Below are positions 14,299 to 14,688 of a stretch of 14,688 nucleotides of DNA, in pieces (position 1 is the first letter of the stretch; every line of letters starts with the position of its first letter). The notes beneath the pieces were generated by a model. The model worked only from the letters and a program-made list of their open reading frames with translations, made no database searches and had not been told where the DNA came from. Source of the stretch: CAVURW01 sp963743595 (GTDB lineage Bacteria; Verrucomicrobiota; Verrucomicrobiia; Methylacidiphilales; UBA1321); contig CAVURW010000092.1 of the NCBI GenBank assembly GCA_963743595.1, positions 1 through 14,688 on the forward strand, read 5' to 3'. The position numbers and the translations under genes were made by a program.

Positions 14299-14688
14299 TA
14301 TCGCTCTCTCCTCATTAAGGCCGCCAGCAAACCAATGAAACCGCAAGCAGCGAAGAGGAGAGGCGCGAAAATAGGAGGTCCGTATATCACGTTGTATACG
14401 ATTTTCTTCGTTCCGCCCGGTCGCCGAAGGACACCGCGAATATGGAAGTAAAAGCCAATTCCGCCGTCGAGCATCGCCAAAAGGGACATCGCCGGCAAAA
14501 ATGTCCGCGCCATGCGTGGACTGCGAATTGAGAGAGCCGCCGCTATCATAAGCAGCGCAGCAACCACGACCGGTGACCACTGGGCGAACTTGTATTTAAA
14601 GTTATTTTTATAGTGAGAATAGAGTGCTTCAAATCCGCAAAAGAAAGCACTCAGTAGCGTCGCCATCGCCAAATGTCTTTGAAAAGAA
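14298..14688 (-). CDS. Four-helix membrane protein of the GMC operon, 5' end outside window
   Basis: The frame is open to the window edge. The first candidate starts inside are TTG 14672 and ATG 14666, but the continuing residues (FQRHLAMATLLSAFF) suggest the real start lies outside. Four hydrophobic segments are visible: ATLLSAFFCGFEALY, WSPVVVAALLMIAAALS, TFLPAMSLLAMLDGGIGFYF and IFAPLLFAACGFIGLLAAL. Between the third and fourth is HIRGVLRRPGGTKKIVYNVI. The last codons overlap the next gene as TAATG. The function is unknown. As the first gene in a GMC dehydrogenase operon it may anchor or assemble the complex in the membrane, which is inferred from context. Confidence 0.85.
   Translation of the reverse strand, partial: SFQRHLAMATLLSAFFCGFEALYSHYKNNFKYKFAQWSPVVVAALLMIAAALSIRSPRMARTFLPAMSLLAMLDGGIGFYFHIRGVLRRPGGTKKIVYNVIYGPPIFAPLLFAACGFIGLLAALMRRER

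Noticed and set aside
14299..14580. N-terminal extension of the subunit 3 frame to 14580
   Set aside because: It overlaps the membrane protein gene and is Arg/Ser-rich noise. The TAATG overlap and the GAGGAG site support the start at 14298.
1..14688. CRISPR arrays, integron attC series, IS terminal inverted repeats, rRNA or tRNA genes
   Set aside because: No short regularly spaced repeats, no paired element ends around the IstB scrap and no RNA gene signatures were seen by eye.

Overview
The window looks like accessory chromosome of a free-living, complex-genome Gram-negative bacterium. The style of the RHS core (YQHQPSGLYLT, GRWTQRDPIEES, LNLYAYCANNP), the mixture of RHS debris with GH28, sulfotransferase and AAA+ pieces, and the moderate base composition fit soil Verrucomicrobiota (Pedosphaera/Limisphaerales type) best. 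Planctomycetota or Acidobacteriota cannot be excluded. This placement is inference, since there is no rRNA or marker gene here.

Left part (1-3814): after the tail of an unrecognised gene come two successive RHS core-end / variable C-terminal toxin / downstream immunity modules on the + strand. Both are broken. The first carries an in-frame TAG where the second copy has a Tyr codon, plus a frame break between core and toxin. The second needs four frame changes. Toxin 1 has an HG...AC His/Cys arrangement like clan CD (caspase-like/C80) peptidases. Toxin 2 is not recognised and ends 2 bases before an apparently intact 173-aa immunity candidate.

Middle (3815-9235): a patchwork of fragments. It holds a chimera of IS21 IstB and an XRE-type HTH protein, a frameshifted ClpB-like AAA+ start, the N-terminus of a sulfotransferase, a SUFU-family immunity gene with one internal TAG, an Imm11/DUF1629-like gene, an unknown 95-aa gene, a GH28-RHS fusion remnant, a DUF1877 gene and a fourth RHS scrap. 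The genes that stay intact are mainly immunity-type genes, while the toxins and RHS carriers are destroyed. The region therefore reads as a decayed polymorphic-toxin island that keeps an immunity bank.

Right part (9236-14688): mostly intact genes with normal frames. There is an unrecognised 378-aa protein, a divergent 82-aa protein, another two-frame fragment, and then a tightly coupled minus-strand operon. Its order is four-TM membrane protein, gluconate 2-dehydrogenase subunit 3-like protein, GMC oxidoreductase, Anabaena-sensory-rhodopsin-transducer (ASRT) family protein. The genes overlap or are separated by only 5 bases. The likely job is oxidation of a sugar or polyol, with the ASRT protein as a small-molecule-binding partner. 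The intact frames here argue that the many breaks on the left are real decay, not general sequencing error.
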